Origin: Bacteroidia bacterium
GTDB lineage: Bacteria > Bacteroidota > Bacteroidia > B-17B0 > Aurantibacillaceae
Length of the DNA stretch: 64,000 bases
Assembly (NCBI GenBank): GCA_016787895.1
Contig: JAEUTN010000014.1
Coordinates: 930,001-994,000, forward strand
Reading direction: 5' to 3'
Made by a program: the position numbers and the translations under genes. Within the stretch, counting starts at the first letter, position 1. The number at the start of each line of letters is the position of its first letter. The notes under the pieces are model-generated. The model did not search any database. It had not been told where the DNA came from and saw only the letters and a list, made by a program, of their open reading frames with translations. Below are positions 34,348-42,967 of this stretch, one piece after another.

Positions 34348-34869
34348 ATGGGTAAAAGTCCTTACACGATACAGTTTGGCGGATTGCCTGCAGGTTTACA
34401 CGAATACGAATTCAAAGTAGACCACACGTTCTTTAAACGCTTTGAGTCCAGTGAGATTGAAAAGGCCGATCTGGATGTAAAAGCCCTGCTGACCAAACAA
34501 AACAACCTTCTGCAATTGCAGGTGGATATTGAAGGTACAGTAGGATTGGATTGTGACCGTTGTATGAAGTACTTTGATTATCCGATTGAAGCTTCAGAAA
34601 GCCTGGTCATTAAACACGGAGAACCTTCCGAGAGCACCGATGAAATTCTGGTGATTCCCGAAGGACAGGAGGAGTTTGATGTGGCCCAGTACTTGTACGA
34701 GTACATTGTACTGGCGATACCGGCCCGCCGTGTACCCTGTGAAATTGACGAAGAAGAGTTCGTGTGCGATCAGGAAATGATTGACAAACTGGAGAAACTG
34801 AACGTAGCGCCAACAAAAGAAGAAATTAAAAACCCCTTGTGGGAACAACTGAATAAATTAAAAAACTGA
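34348..34869 (+). CDS. DUF177 (YceD-type) protein linked to rpmF
   Basis: 173 residues from the ATG at 34348, which has a purine-rich AAAGGGAG just upstream, unusual in this phylum. The frame is open from 34324, but that codon lies in the -7 box. YceD proteins are needed for 23S rRNA maturation or large-subunit assembly in several bacteria and in chloroplasts. Two cysteine pairs are visible, C69/C72 (LDCDRC) and C131/C140, which could hold a metal. The acidic middle and C-terminal NPLWEQLNKLK segment are typical. It is followed after 22 nt by rpmF, the conserved partner. Confidence 0.9.
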   Translation: MGKSPYTIQFGGLPAGLHEYEFKVDHTFFKRFESSEIEKADLDVKALLTKQNNLLQLQVDIEGTVGLDCDRCMKYFDYPIEASESLVIKHGEPSESTDEILVIPEGQEEFDVAQYLYEYIVLAIPARRVPCEIDEEEFVCDQEMIDKLEKLNVAPTKEEIKNPLWEQLNKLKN

Positions 34870-34891
34870 AATAAAATAAAAACAAGAAGCC

Positions 34892-35077
34892 ATGCCAAAT
34901 CCTAAACGAAAATTATCAAGATCCCGCAGAGACTCACGTCGCGCCACTTATAAAGCGCCTTCCATGACTATTACCAAAGACGCAGCTACCGGTGAAGCTC
35001 ACCTGATGCACCGCGCGCATTGGTTCGAAGGAAAACTTTATTACAAAGGGAACGTTGTAATGGAAAAAAACGCTTAA
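34892..35077 (+). CDS. rpmF: Ribosomal protein bL32
   Basis: 61 residues. [18 protein letters not shown] start, then [25 protein letters not shown]. Large-subunit protein; no zinc-binding CxxC pair, so the C-minus form. Co-transcribed with the DUF177 gene. The terminator that follows separates it from plsX-fabH, which in many bacteria belong to the same operon. Confidence 0.97.
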   Translation: MPNPKRKLSRSRRDSRRATYKAPSMTITKDAATGEAHLMHRAHWFEGKLYYKGNVVMEKNA

Positions 35078-35103
35078 GCGTTTCATTTTCAATATCACCA
35101 TTC

Positions 35104-35128
35104 AAAGCAGGCTCAGGTCTGCTTTTTT
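35104..35128 (+). terminator. Terminator of DUF177-rpmF
   Basis: AAAGCAG (35104-35110) pairs with CTGCTTT (35119-35125) around an 8-nt loop, followed by a T run. Confidence 0.8.
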
Positions 35129-35158
35129 GTTTTACGAATAAAGCTTAGTTTAGGCGGG

Positions 35159-36406
35159 GTGAAAAAGGCTTTAATCTCATTTTTAAATCTTGGCATCAAT
35201 GCCAACCATTCGGTAATTGAGCAGAGGCGGATTAAAACCGTTAACCTGCTGAATGCGGTTATTTTGCTTTTTCTGCTCATTGGCCTGAGCCATTATCTTT
35301 TTATCGGCAACAATTACCCCCTGGTGCCCGAGCTGCTGTTTATGGGGCTTGCCTCAGCTTCTCTGGTGAGCAGTTATTTGGGCAAAACCAAATGGGCCTT
35401 TTTTCTTTTAACCTTTAATGCCAACCTTTCCATCTTTTTTATCAACCAGTATTATCCCTTTGAGTCGGGCTCATACCTGTATTTTTTCCCTTTAATTGTA
35501 AGTGTAATTCTTCTCAACAATGTTACTTCGCTGAGCTGGATGGGATTCCTGCATTTGGCTGTTTCGGCCCTGTCCTTCATCTTGTCGATTACACTTGATC
35601 TGGATAGCTGGAAACTTCAAGGCCTGAGCCAGGAGGCCATCAGGGTGATGTGGTATTACAACATTAGCATGGCTGTAGTGTTAACCGCAATGGTAAGTGG
35701 CATTCTCAACCGGCTTATTGTGGTTCAAAATCAGGAAATTACCGTACAAAACCAGGGTTTAAGCAAAGCCAAAGAAGAAATAAACGCCTCCTTAAAAGAA
35801 AAGGAAGTGTTGCTGGCGGAGTTGAATCACAGGGTAAAAAACAACCTGGCCATTATTTCCGGGCTGTTGAACCTGCAATTGGAGAGCAGCGGTAATCACG
35901 AAGCCCGGCAGGTGATCAACGATAGCAAAAACCGCATTTTGAGTATGGCCCTGGTGCACAAAATGCTCTACAACCACCCCCAATTAAAGGAGATCGACCT
36001 GTCGAACTATTGCAAAGAACTCATCCGGGAATTGCTCAACTCCTTTAACCTTCACAATAAGGTAGAAATTAAAGAACATTACGACCTCATTTGTTTACCG
36101 GTAAACAAGTCCATCCCTTTTGGGCTCATCCTCAATGAAATTGTGACCAACAGTATCAAGTATGTTTTTAGTCAGGAAAATGGAATTAAACATCACCTGG
36201 AAGTAAGTATTTCGCAAATCAATTCAGAAGTGGTAATGGTTGCTAAAGACTCGGGAATGGGCTTTCCGAGAGACTTTAACGAAGATCAGGACGGGAAATC
36301 GCTGGGTTTGTTTTTGATTAAATCTCTCGCCGAGCAGATTGACGGAAAAGCTGTGTTTTCAAACGACAACGGAGCCCGTGTAGAGCTGAAGTTTCTATTG
36401 AATTAA
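35159..36406 (+). CDS. Orphan sensor histidine kinase of the HisKA_2 class
   Basis: 415 residues from GTG at 35159. Six to seven membrane helices occupy residues 25-190 with no large periplasmic domain, so it probably senses the membrane or small ligands. A coiled coil leads to the HisKA_2 motif LLAELNHRVKNNL, with phospho-acceptor H224. The ATPase domain has GLILNEIVTNSIKYVF (N box), DSGMGFP and GKSLGLFLIKSLA. No response regulator is adjacent; such kinases often pair with LytTR or PhyR-type regulators elsewhere. It interrupts the usual rpmF-plsX-fabH order. Confidence 0.88.
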   Translation: MKKALISFLNLGINANHSVIEQRRIKTVNLLNAVILLFLLIGLSHYLFIGNNYPLVPELLFMGLASASLVSSYLGKTKWAFFLLTFNANLSIFFINQYYPFESGSYLYFFPLIVSVILLNNVTSLSWMGFLHLAVSALSFILSITLDLDSWKLQGLSQEAIRVMWYYNISMAVVLTAMVSGILNRLIVVQNQEITVQNQGLSKAKEEINASLKEKEVLLAELNHRVKNNLAIISGLLNLQLESSGNHEARQVINDSKNRILSMALVHKMLYNHPQLKEIDLSNYCKELIRELLNSFNLHNKVEIKEHYDLICLPVNKSIPFGLILNEIVTNSIKYVFSQENGIKHHLEVSISQINSEVVMVAKDSGMGFPRDFNEDQDGKSLGLFLIKSLAEQIDGKAVFSNDNGARVELKFLLN

Positions 36407-36488
36407 TTTTAAAAATCCAAAAAGCAGGCGCCCCCAAATCAAAAATTAAAATTGTATAATTGTACCACTAAAAAGGCTAGTAAATCGA

Positions 36489-37427
36489 ATGAAGATTGGT
36501 TTTGATATTTTAGGCGGAGACTACGCGCCGGCAAATTGTTTGGAAGGCGCTTTACAAGCTCTTAAAACATTACCGGCAGACGTTAAACTGGTGTTGATCG
36601 GCGACAGCGAGCTTGCCAAATCGTTTTTTACCAAACACAAGGCCGATTTTTCGAGACTAGAATTTGTGCACACCACCGAAGTGATTGAGATGGGGGAACA
36701 CCCGACCAAAGCCTTTTCACAAAAGCCCAACAGCAGCATTTCAGTTGGATTTAAACTTTTAAAAGAAAAACAAATTGACGCGTTTGCCAGTGCCGGCAAT
36801 ACCGGCGCCATGCTGGTAGGTTCCATGTTTACCGTAAAAGCTATACCAGGTGTGATTCGCCCCTGTATTACTTCCATATTACCCAAAGAAAACGGGGGCT
36901 TTGGCATTGTGCTCGATGTTGGCACAAACGCCGACTGTAAGCCTGATGTGTTGTATCAATTTGGCATTTTAGGGTCCATTTGCGCCAAAGAGGTGTATAA
37001 AATCGAAAATCCAAAAGTGGGACTGCTTAATATCGGAGAAGAGGCGGAAAAAGGCAATCTGGTGACCCAGGCCGCTCATGCCCTGATGAAAGACAGCAAG
37101 GACTTCAATTTTATAGGGAATGTGGAAGGCCGGGAAGTGTTTTCAGACAAGGTGGACGTGGTCGTGTGTGAAGGTTTTGTTGGCAACATCCTGTTAAAAA
37201 CAGCGGAAGCTTTTTACGAATTGATTCAAAAACGCAAACGCAGCGACGCGTACTTCGACAAATTTAATTATGAGTTATACGGGGGAACTCCTGTGCTGGG
37301 CATTAACGCGAATGTGTTGATCGGGCATGGCATTTCTTCGGCACTGGCCTTTAAGAACATGTTGTTGCTGGCAAAAGATGTTGTGGATGCCAAACTCAAC
37401 GACAAAATCCTACAAAATTTTCAGTGA
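36489..37427 (+). CDS. plsX: Phosphate acyltransferase PlsX
   Basis: 312 residues. Converts acyl-ACP to acyl-phosphate for phospholipid synthesis, acting at the membrane surface. Family core segments: GFDILGGDYAP at the start, SAGNTGAMLVGS near 101, LDVGTNADCKPDVLYQF near 139, and NIGEEAEKGN near 177. Length is slightly under the enterobacterial form. The last four bases overlap the fabH start. Confidence 0.95.
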   Translation: MKIGFDILGGDYAPANCLEGALQALKTLPADVKLVLIGDSELAKSFFTKHKADFSRLEFVHTTEVIEMGEHPTKAFSQKPNSSISVGFKLLKEKQIDAFASAGNTGAMLVGSMFTVKAIPGVIRPCITSILPKENGGFGIVLDVGTNADCKPDVLYQFGILGSICAKEVYKIENPKVGLLNIGEEAEKGNLVTQAAHALMKDSKDFNFIGNVEGREVFSDKVDVVVCEGFVGNILLKTAEAFYELIQKRKRSDAYFDKFNYELYGGTPVLGINANVLIGHGISSALAFKNMLLLAKDVVDAKLNDKILQNFQ

Positions 37428-38431
37428 TGATCAGAGCAGCCATTACAGCAGTTGCCGGGTTTGTTCCCGAAAACATACTTACCAACAAGGATCTTGAAAA
37501 GATGATTGATACCACCGATGAGTGGATCACCACCCGCACTGGGATCAAAGAACGGCACATTGAGAAAGACGTGAACAAAGCAACGTCTGACATGGGCGCT
37601 GAAGCTGTAAAACTGCTGTGTAAAAAGCGGGGCATTCAGCCTGAAGAAATTGATTTGTTAATATGCGGTACCGTAACCGGCGACATGATTTTTCCGGCAA
37701 CGGCGAATCTCATAGCCGCAAAAATTGGTGCTAAAAATGCCTGGAGTTTTGATATTGGAGCAGCCTGCTCGGGATTTATTTACAGTTTAACCACCGGCGC
37801 ACAGTTTGTTGAAACCGGACGCTATAAAAAAGTCGTGGTGGTTGGTGCCGACATGATGAGTCGCATCATTGATTATACAGATCGCACCACCTGTGTGATT
37901 TTTGGAGATGGAGCCGGCGCTGTACTTCTGGAGCCAACAACGGAAGAGTTGGGTGTGATGGATTTTATTTTGCACTCCGATGGAAACGGGGCCACGCACC
38001 TGCATATGAAAGCAGGGGGATCACTTCGTCCCCCAAGTCACGAAACGGTGGACCAAAAACAACATTATGTGTATCAGGAAGGGCAGCCCGTGTTTAAACA
38101 CGCCGTGGTGAACATGGCGGAGGTAAGCGCGGCCATCATGGAAAAAAACAATTTGAAGTCAGAAGATGTGAAATGGCTGGCTGCCCATCAGGCCAACAAA
38201 CGCATCATCGATGCCACCTCGCACCGCATGGGACTTGACGACAGTAAAGTGATGATGAACATTGAGCGTTACGGCAACACCACATCGGGCACTATTCCGC
38301 TTTTGCTTTGGGATTACGAAAAACAACTGAAAAAAGGGGATGTAATTATTCTTTCCGCTTTTGGCGGAGGGTTTACCTGGGGCGCCATTTACCTCAAGTG
38401 GGCCTACGATGGCAGTAAAACTGGCAAGTAA
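37424..38431 (+). CDS. fabH: Beta-ketoacyl-[ACP] synthase III
   Basis: 335 residues. Starts fatty acid synthesis by condensing acetyl- or branched acyl-CoA with malonyl-ACP. Catalytic triad: C115 in IGAACSGF, H255 in AAHQANKR and N285 in RYGNTTSG. Overlaps plsX by 4 nt, the conserved pair. The gene ends 23 bp before the convergent response regulator. Confidence 0.97.
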   Translation: MMIRAAITAVAGFVPENILTNKDLEKMIDTTDEWITTRTGIKERHIEKDVNKATSDMGAEAVKLLCKKRGIQPEEIDLLICGTVTGDMIFPATANLIAAKIGAKNAWSFDIGAACSGFIYSLTTGAQFVETGRYKKVVVVGADMMSRIIDYTDRTTCVIFGDGAGAVLLEPTTEELGVMDFILHSDGNGATHLHMKAGGSLRPPSHETVDQKQHYVYQEGQPVFKHAVVNMAEVSAAIMEKNNLKSEDVKWLAAHQANKRIIDATSHRMGLDDSKVMMNIERYGNTTSGTIPLLLWDYEKQLKKGDVIILSAFGGGFTWGAIYLKWAYDGSKTGK

Positions 38432-38454
38432 GTCAAATCCCAATCACTTTTATT

Positions 38455-39138
38455 TTACGACCTCACCTCAAGGCAAAAACCATTGCCGTGCAGGTTTTTA
38501 ATTTCCAGTCCTGAGTCAAACGACAGGTATTTACGCAATTTCACAATGTAAACATCCATACTTCGTCCTGTAAAATAAGTGTCTTCTTTCCAAATTTGTT
38601 TCAGGGCTTTTTCACGCGGCAACGCATCGTTTTTATGAACGCAAAGTAAATGCAAAAGAGCGGCCTCTTTTGGGGAAAGCCGGAATTCCTCGCCACTGCG
38701 GTGTTTAAGCAATCGCAGTTTTGAATTGAAAGTGTATTCCCCAATGGTGTGCATAAATCCTTCGGGGGCTTGTTTGTTTACCCGGTTGAGTATGGCTTTG
38801 ATTTTTAAGAGCAGCAATTCTGAATCAAAAGGTTTCAGTATGTAATCTTCCGCTCCAAGGCGATACGCTTTGATCTGATCCTCACGCAGGGTGCGGGCGG
38901 ATAAATACAAAAAGGGCACGTCTTTTCTGTGCGCCTGCATTTCCATACCTAAACTAAAGCCATCTTTTTTGGGCATCATGATGTCGAGTATACATACATC
39001 AAAATGCTGCTCCATAAACCGGTTCAGTCCTTCTTCGCCGTTTTCTGCGTGAACCACCTCAAAGCCGTTCATGCGAAGGTAATCCCTCAACACCAGGGCG
39101 AAGTTTTTTTCATCTTCCACCAGCAGTACTTTAGGCAT
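38455..39138 (-). CDS. OmpR/PhoB-family response regulator
   Basis: 227 residues from the ATG at 39138 (MPKVLLVEDE); a longer frame opens at 39183 but would run 15 residues into the kinase gene without family similarity. Receiver domain: phospho-acceptor D52 in CILDIMMPKKDG, with LSART and ILKPFD downstream. The winged-helix DNA-binding domain is at about 130-225 (FRLSPKEAALLHLL, RSMDVYIVKLRKYL). Its start overlaps the kinase stop by 8 nt, so the two are translationally coupled. Phased TTAAC repeats upstream of the pair are the likely binding site. Confidence 0.94.
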   Translation of the reverse strand: MPKVLLVEDEKNFALVLRDYLRMNGFEVVHAENGEEGLNRFMEQHFDVCILDIMMPKKDGFSLGMEMQAHRKDVPFLYLSARTLREDQIKAYRLGAEDYILKPFDSELLLLKIKAILNRVNKQAPEGFMHTIGEYTFNSKLRLLKHRSGEEFRLSPKEAALLHLLCVHKNDALPREKALKQIWKEDTYFTGRSMDVYIVKLRKYLSFDSGLEIKNLHGNGFCLEVRS

Positions 39139-40687
39139 GGGCAGCAAATTGAAGGGTAAATTCACTTCCTTTTCCTTTTTCACTTTTTACGGAGATGCGA
39201 CCTCCGTGTGCCTCAACAATTGACTTTACATAACTGAGCCCAAGCCCAAAACCTTTTACATCGTGCAGGTTGCCCCCCTGAACCCTGTAAAATTTGTCGA
39301 ACACTTTGCTGAGTTTCTCAGGAGGGATACCAATGCCCTCATCGCTGACACTTAGTTCAAGGGAATTTGCCTTTTGTTCAATACGAATGAGCACATGAGG
39401 AATTCCTTCAGAATATTTAAGGGCGTTATCGATGAGGTTGCTCAGGGCATTGCTGAAGTGAAAGGGGTCACATAAAAAAGAAAGGGATTTCACATTGAAT
39501 TGTTTTGTAATGCTGGCGCCTGAGTTTTGTATTACCAGAGAAAAGGAACGAACGCAATCATCCACCAAAGCAATTAAGTCGGTTTCCTTTTTATTGAGCT
39601 GCAGCTCTCCCTTATCCATCAATGCAATTTGAAGTACTTTTTCAACATGAGTGTTTAATTTGCTGCTCTCTTCCTTAAGTATACGCGTGTATTCATCGAA
39701 TTTTTCAGGGGTATTTCTTACAAGCGGATTGGCAAGGGCGTCGGTGGCAAGGGATAGTGTGGCCAGCGGGGTTTTTAATTCATGGGTCATGTTATTGATA
39801 AAATCGTTTTTTATTTCCCCCAGTTTTTTCTGTTTTAACAAAAGGGAAATGCTGTAGTAAAAAACAGCTACGATGATGAAGGTAAAAAACAGTGAAAGCA
39901 AAAGCATGCTTTTTATGCCGGAGTATACGAGATTGTTCTGCCGCGGGAATTGCAAATACAAGTAACGGTTGTTTGAAAATACCCGTTTGGCCGAAAGGTC
40001 TGCTTTAAATGTAGTTGATGTGGAATCAAATCCCGGAGATTGTTTAAGAATATCATCGGTGTTTGAAGTTTGTTTTTTTAAAGCGTATTCAAACGGGGCT
40101 TGAATACCGGCACGATCCAGTTCTTTTTTCAAGAGCCCTGAGAGTTGTTCTTCACTGATATTTTCCACAGAAGATGATTCGAGCACCTCAATCTCCGTCT
40201 TCATTTTATCAAGCAGGTGTTTTATTTCTTCCGTTTTTGTTGTCCAGCCCTTTGAGTTTTTATTCAGGGTGATGTGTGGGCCTGAACTGCCCGATTCGAA
40301 AGCCGAATCAAAAACGAAGATCTCATTGGTCCAGTGGTTTGAATCAGCAGCTATTGGTGGTGCCGGAGCAGCCGGAGCAGCCGGAGCTCCGGGCGTTTCG
40401 GGCAGTGCAGAAACAGGCGCGTGATGTGAAGATGAGATCACAATTCGAGTGCGGGTGGTTTCTTTATTCAGGGTGCTGTCGGTACGAAAACTGCGTTTGA
40501 TTACCTGAAGGTTTTCGCGTTCATTCAGTAAATCCCCTACACGGCCCAATACGGAATGAACCAGGGTGTTGAACTCCTTTTCCTTTTGGGCATAAAAACG
40601 CTGCATCCAGAAACCCTGCATGAGGAGTACACCAAACAAACTAAGGCTCAACAATACTATGATTAGCGGATAAGGTTTTGACTTCAT
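39131..40687 (-). CDS. Sensor histidine kinase partner of the OmpR-type regulator
   Basis: 518 residues. Membrane helices at about 7-27 and 258-282 enclose a periplasmic sensor of about 230 residues with no recognised fold. That sensor contains a Pro/Ala low-complexity stretch (PGAPAAPAAPAPP, 99-111) encoded by a 9-bp tandem repeat. HisKA has H302 in NNMTHELKTPL. The ATPase domain has NALSNLIDNALKYSE, DEGIGIPPEKL and GFGLGLSYVKSI. Transcribed ahead of the regulator and divergently from a T9SS protein gene that is its probable target. Confidence 0.93.
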   Translation of the reverse strand: MKSKPYPLIIVLLSLSLFGVLLMQGFWMQRFYAQKEKEFNTLVHSVLGRVGDLLNERENLQVIKRSFRTDSTLNKETTRTRIVISSSHHAPVSALPETPGAPAAPAAPAPPIAADSNHWTNEIFVFDSAFESGSSGPHITLNKNSKGWTTKTEEIKHLLDKMKTEIEVLESSSVENISEEQLSGLLKKELDRAGIQAPFEYALKKQTSNTDDILKQSPGFDSTSTTFKADLSAKRVFSNNRYLYLQFPRQNNLVYSGIKSMLLLSLFFTFIIVAVFYYSISLLLKQKKLGEIKNDFINNMTHELKTPLATLSLATDALANPLVRNTPEKFDEYTRILKEESSKLNTHVEKVLQIALMDKGELQLNKKETDLIALVDDCVRSFSLVIQNSGASITKQFNVKSLSFLCDPFHFSNALSNLIDNALKYSEGIPHVLIRIEQKANSLELSVSDEGIGIPPEKLSKVFDKFYRVQGGNLHDVKGFGLGLSYVKSIVEAHGGRISVKSEKGKGSEFTLQFAAHA

Positions 40688-40730
40688 GACTTGCTCAAAA
40701 TTAAGAAGACTTTGATTCGGCCCTGCAACT

Positions 40731-40774
40731 TTAACTTTTCCTTAACAGGCTTTAACCCGGCTTTAACTCGTAAC
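40731..40774. promoter_or_regulatory. Four phased TTAAC direct repeats (putative operator)
   Basis: TTAAC begins at 40731, 40742, 40752 and 40763, and GTAAC at 40770. The spacing 11-10-11 equals one helical turn, as in tandem sites of OmpR/PhoB-type regulators. The array lies between the divergent kinase and T9SS genes. It ends 15 nt before a weak -7 box (GAACTTTG, 40790-40797) for the 40822 gene, that is, at the -33 position. Confidence 0.6.
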
Positions 40775-40821
40775 AGTCTTAGCCGGATGGAACTTTGTGC
40801 TAAATCTTTAAAACCTAAATC

Positions 40822-41583
40822 ATGAAAACAACAAGTTTTATTATTGCCATTTTGCTTTTTAGCGGCAGCCTACTGTTGGCGCAGAATGAAAAAAAGCCGG
40901 TTACCATCCGCGTTAAAAAGGTACTACATGTGAACGGCGTGGAAAAGGTGCTGGACACTACGTTTACCACCAGCGACCCGGTACTGATGCTTAAAGACCT
41001 TCCGGAAATGAATCTGGAAATGGTTACTCCAGCCGAAGGAGGCCCAACCCTTATTACCGAGGACATCAGCCTTGACAAACTACCTCAGGTACCGGAAATG
41101 GAATGGTTACAAACCGAGTTGGGCGAGGAATTCAATAAAATGCCGAATGATCCAGCATCCAAAAAGATTATCATGATTGAAACCAGCTGCGAAACCAATG
41201 ATGGGAATTCAAAAGCAGGTCCTAAAAAACTCACCAAGGTCATCATTAAAACCCACAAGATGGTAGATCCAACGAATGAGGAATTAAAATTGCTGGGGAA
41301 AAACGAAAGCTCAGCGAACGCCCCGCTTGAATTAAGGGAACTCAGCTTTGCTCCCAATCCCAGCAATGGCATTACCGGTATAGACTTGATTTTACCGAAG
41401 AAGGGTCCTACCACAATCAGTGTTTACAATATAAACGGGGAACTGGTGTTTGAAGAAAAGCTGGAGAACTTCAGCGGGCGCTATCAGAAGCAGCTGGATC
41501 TGAGTCATCAGCCAAAAGGCATCTATTTTTTAAGTGTGACGCAAAATGATGAGAACATCACCAAAAAACTGATACTGGAGTAA
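40822..41583 (+). CDS. Secreted protein with T9SS type A sorting domain, probable target of the adjacent two-component system
   Basis: 253 residues. Signal peptide MKTTSFIIAILLFSGSLLLAQ. The mature N-terminal 145 residues are acidic and of unknown fold (TIRVKKVLHVNGVEKVLDTT). The C-terminal 80 residues are a sorting domain starting at FAPNP and ending in LILE, with SVYNINGELV and KGIYFLSV. It is divergent from the kinase-regulator operon, with the TTAAC array in its promoter. It is followed by a strong terminator. Confidence 0.85.
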   Translation: MKTTSFIIAILLFSGSLLLAQNEKKPVTIRVKKVLHVNGVEKVLDTTFTTSDPVLMLKDLPEMNLEMVTPAEGGPTLITEDISLDKLPQVPEMEWLQTELGEEFNKMPNDPASKKIIMIETSCETNDGNSKAGPKKLTKVIIKTHKMVDPTNEELKLLGKNESSANAPLELRELSFAPNPSNGITGIDLILPKKGPTTISVYNINGELVFEEKLENFSGRYQKQLDLSHQPKGIYFLSVTQNDENITKKLILE

Positions 41584-41602
41584 AATAAAAATATATGGTA
41601 AC

Positions 41603-41632
41603 AAAAAACCCGGACATCTTCCGGGTTTTTTT
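41603..41632. terminator. Bidirectional terminator
   Basis: AAAAAACCCGGA (41603-41614) pairs with TCCGGGTTTTTT (41620-41631) around a 5-nt loop. A and T runs on both sides serve the convergent 40822-41583 and kbl genes. Confidence 0.9.
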
Positions 41633-41653
41633 GTAAGGTTTTAGAGTTTCCCA

Positions 41654-42841
41654 TTACTTAATCACGCCCAGCTCTTTTCCCACTTTTGTGAAGGCGGCGA
41701 TGGCCTTATCCAAATGTTCTTTCTCGTGAGCGGCGCTGAGTTGCACACGAATACGGGCTTTGTCCTTTGGAACTACGGGATAAAAGAAGCCAATGGCGTA
41801 AATGCCTTCTTCGAGCAATTTATCGGCAAACACCTGAGAGAGTTTTGCATCGTATAACATCACCGGCACAATGGCGCTGTCTCCTTCACGAATATCAAAA
41901 CCTGCCGATTTAATGCCTTTTTTAAAATAATTCACGTTCCATTCCAGTTTATCGCGAAGCGCAGTGCTTTCAGACAACAGATCAAATACGGCAATGCTGG
42001 CTCCAACAATACCTGGTGCTAAAGAGTTACTGAACAAATAGGGTCGTGAGCGTTGACGGAGCAGCTCAATAATTTCTTTTCTTCCGCTGGTAAAACCACC
42101 CATGGCTCCACCCAGGGCTTTTCCGAGGGTTCCGGTGATGATGTCCACACGGCCCATTACATTTTTGGCTTCAATGGTGCCTCTGCCTGTTTTCCCTATA
42201 AACCCGCTGGCATGGCACTCATCCACCATTACCAGGGCATTGTATTTATCGGCGAGGTCGCAAATTTTATCGAGTGGAGCAACAAAACCATCCATGCTGA
42301 ACACCCCGTCGGTAACAATAATGCGGTGGCGCTGGGCCTGGGCTTTTTTTAATTGTTCCTCAAGATCAGCCATGTCGCAGTTTTTGTAACGGTAACGTTG
42401 AGCTTTGCACAATCGCACCCCATCAATGATGCTGGCATGGTTGAGTTCGTCGCTGATAATGGCATCGTTCTCATCAAACAAAGGCTCAAACACCCCGCCA
42501 TTGGCATCAAAAGCCGCGGCGTAAAGGATGGTATCTTCGGTGCCCAAAAAAGCGGCGATCTTTTGTTCCAGAGTTTTGTGAATGTCCTGGGTACCGCAAA
42601 TAAAACGCACGCTGCTCATGCCAAATCCATGCGTATCCAGGGCTTTTTTTGTGGCCTCCAGCACTTTTGGATGAGAGGATAATCCAAGGTAATTGTTCGC
42701 GCAAAAAATAATCACGTCTTTACCATTCACTTTTACGCTGGCCCCCATGGGCGTGGTGATGATGCGTTCGCGTTTGTACAAACCGTTATCCTGAATTTCT
42801 TTCAGGGTATTCTGCAATTGCTGTTGTAATCCTCCGTACAT
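41654..42841 (-). CDS. kbl: Glycine C-acetyltransferase (2-amino-3-ketobutyrate CoA ligase)
   Basis: 395 residues. PLP enzyme that splits 2-amino-3-oxobutyrate with CoA into glycine and acetyl-CoA, the second step of threonine breakdown. Alpha-oxoamine synthase features: K241 in [10 protein letters not shown] holds PLP, with DECHASGF near 207, and [10 protein letters not shown] and NNYLGL near the N-terminus. Members of the same fold (BioF, serine palmitoyltransferase) are alternatives, but the N-terminal pattern and length fit Kbl. Threonine dehydrogenase is not adjacent. Confidence 0.92.
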   Translation of the reverse strand: MYGGLQQQLQNTLKEIQDNGLYKRERIITTPMGASVKVNGKDVIIFCANNYLGLSSHPKVLEATKKALDTHGFGMSSVRFICGTQDIHKTLEQKIAAFLGTEDTILYAAAFDANGGVFEPLFDENDAIISDELNHASIIDGVRLCKAQRYRYKNCDMADLEEQLKKAQAQRHRIIVTDGVFSMDGFVAPLDKICDLADKYNALVMVDECHASGFIGKTGRGTIEAKNVMGRVDIITGTLGKALGGAMGGFTSGRKEIIELLRQRSRPYLFSNSLAPGIVGASIAVFDLLSESTALRDKLEWNVNYFKKGIKSAGFDIREGDSAIVPVMLYDAKLSQVFADKLLEEGIYAIGFFYPVVPKDKARIRVQLSAAHEKEHLDKAIAAFTKVGKELGVIK

Positions 42842-42857
42842 AATTCAAATATTTCAG

Positions 42858-42865
42858 CAAAGATA
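42858..42865 (-). promoter_or_regulatory. -7 box TATCTTTG of kbl
   Basis: Exact TAnnTTTG match on the minus strand, 16 nt before the kbl ATG. No TTG was seen at the -33 distance. Confidence 0.5.
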
Positions 42866-42934
42866 AATTCTCTTCTCTATTTTCAGCAGCTGTATTAAAT
42901 TAAATATGTTCAAAAGTGCCGGGGCTTGATGGTA

Positions 42935-42962
42935 TTGAAAAAATCTGGTTTTGATACCTTTG
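42935..42962 (+). promoter_or_regulatory. Promoter of the 42968 gene
   Basis: TTG (42935-42937), 17-nt spacer, TACCTTTG (42955-42962), ending 5 nt before the ATG at 42968. It excludes the upstream ATG at 42926 and suggests a nearly leaderless mRNA. Confidence 0.65.
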
Positions 42963-42967
42963 AAGGC

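Noticed and set aside
42926-42967. Upstream ATG for the LamG-like protein
   Set aside because: The region contains the -33 and -7 elements, and the signal peptide begins at 42968.
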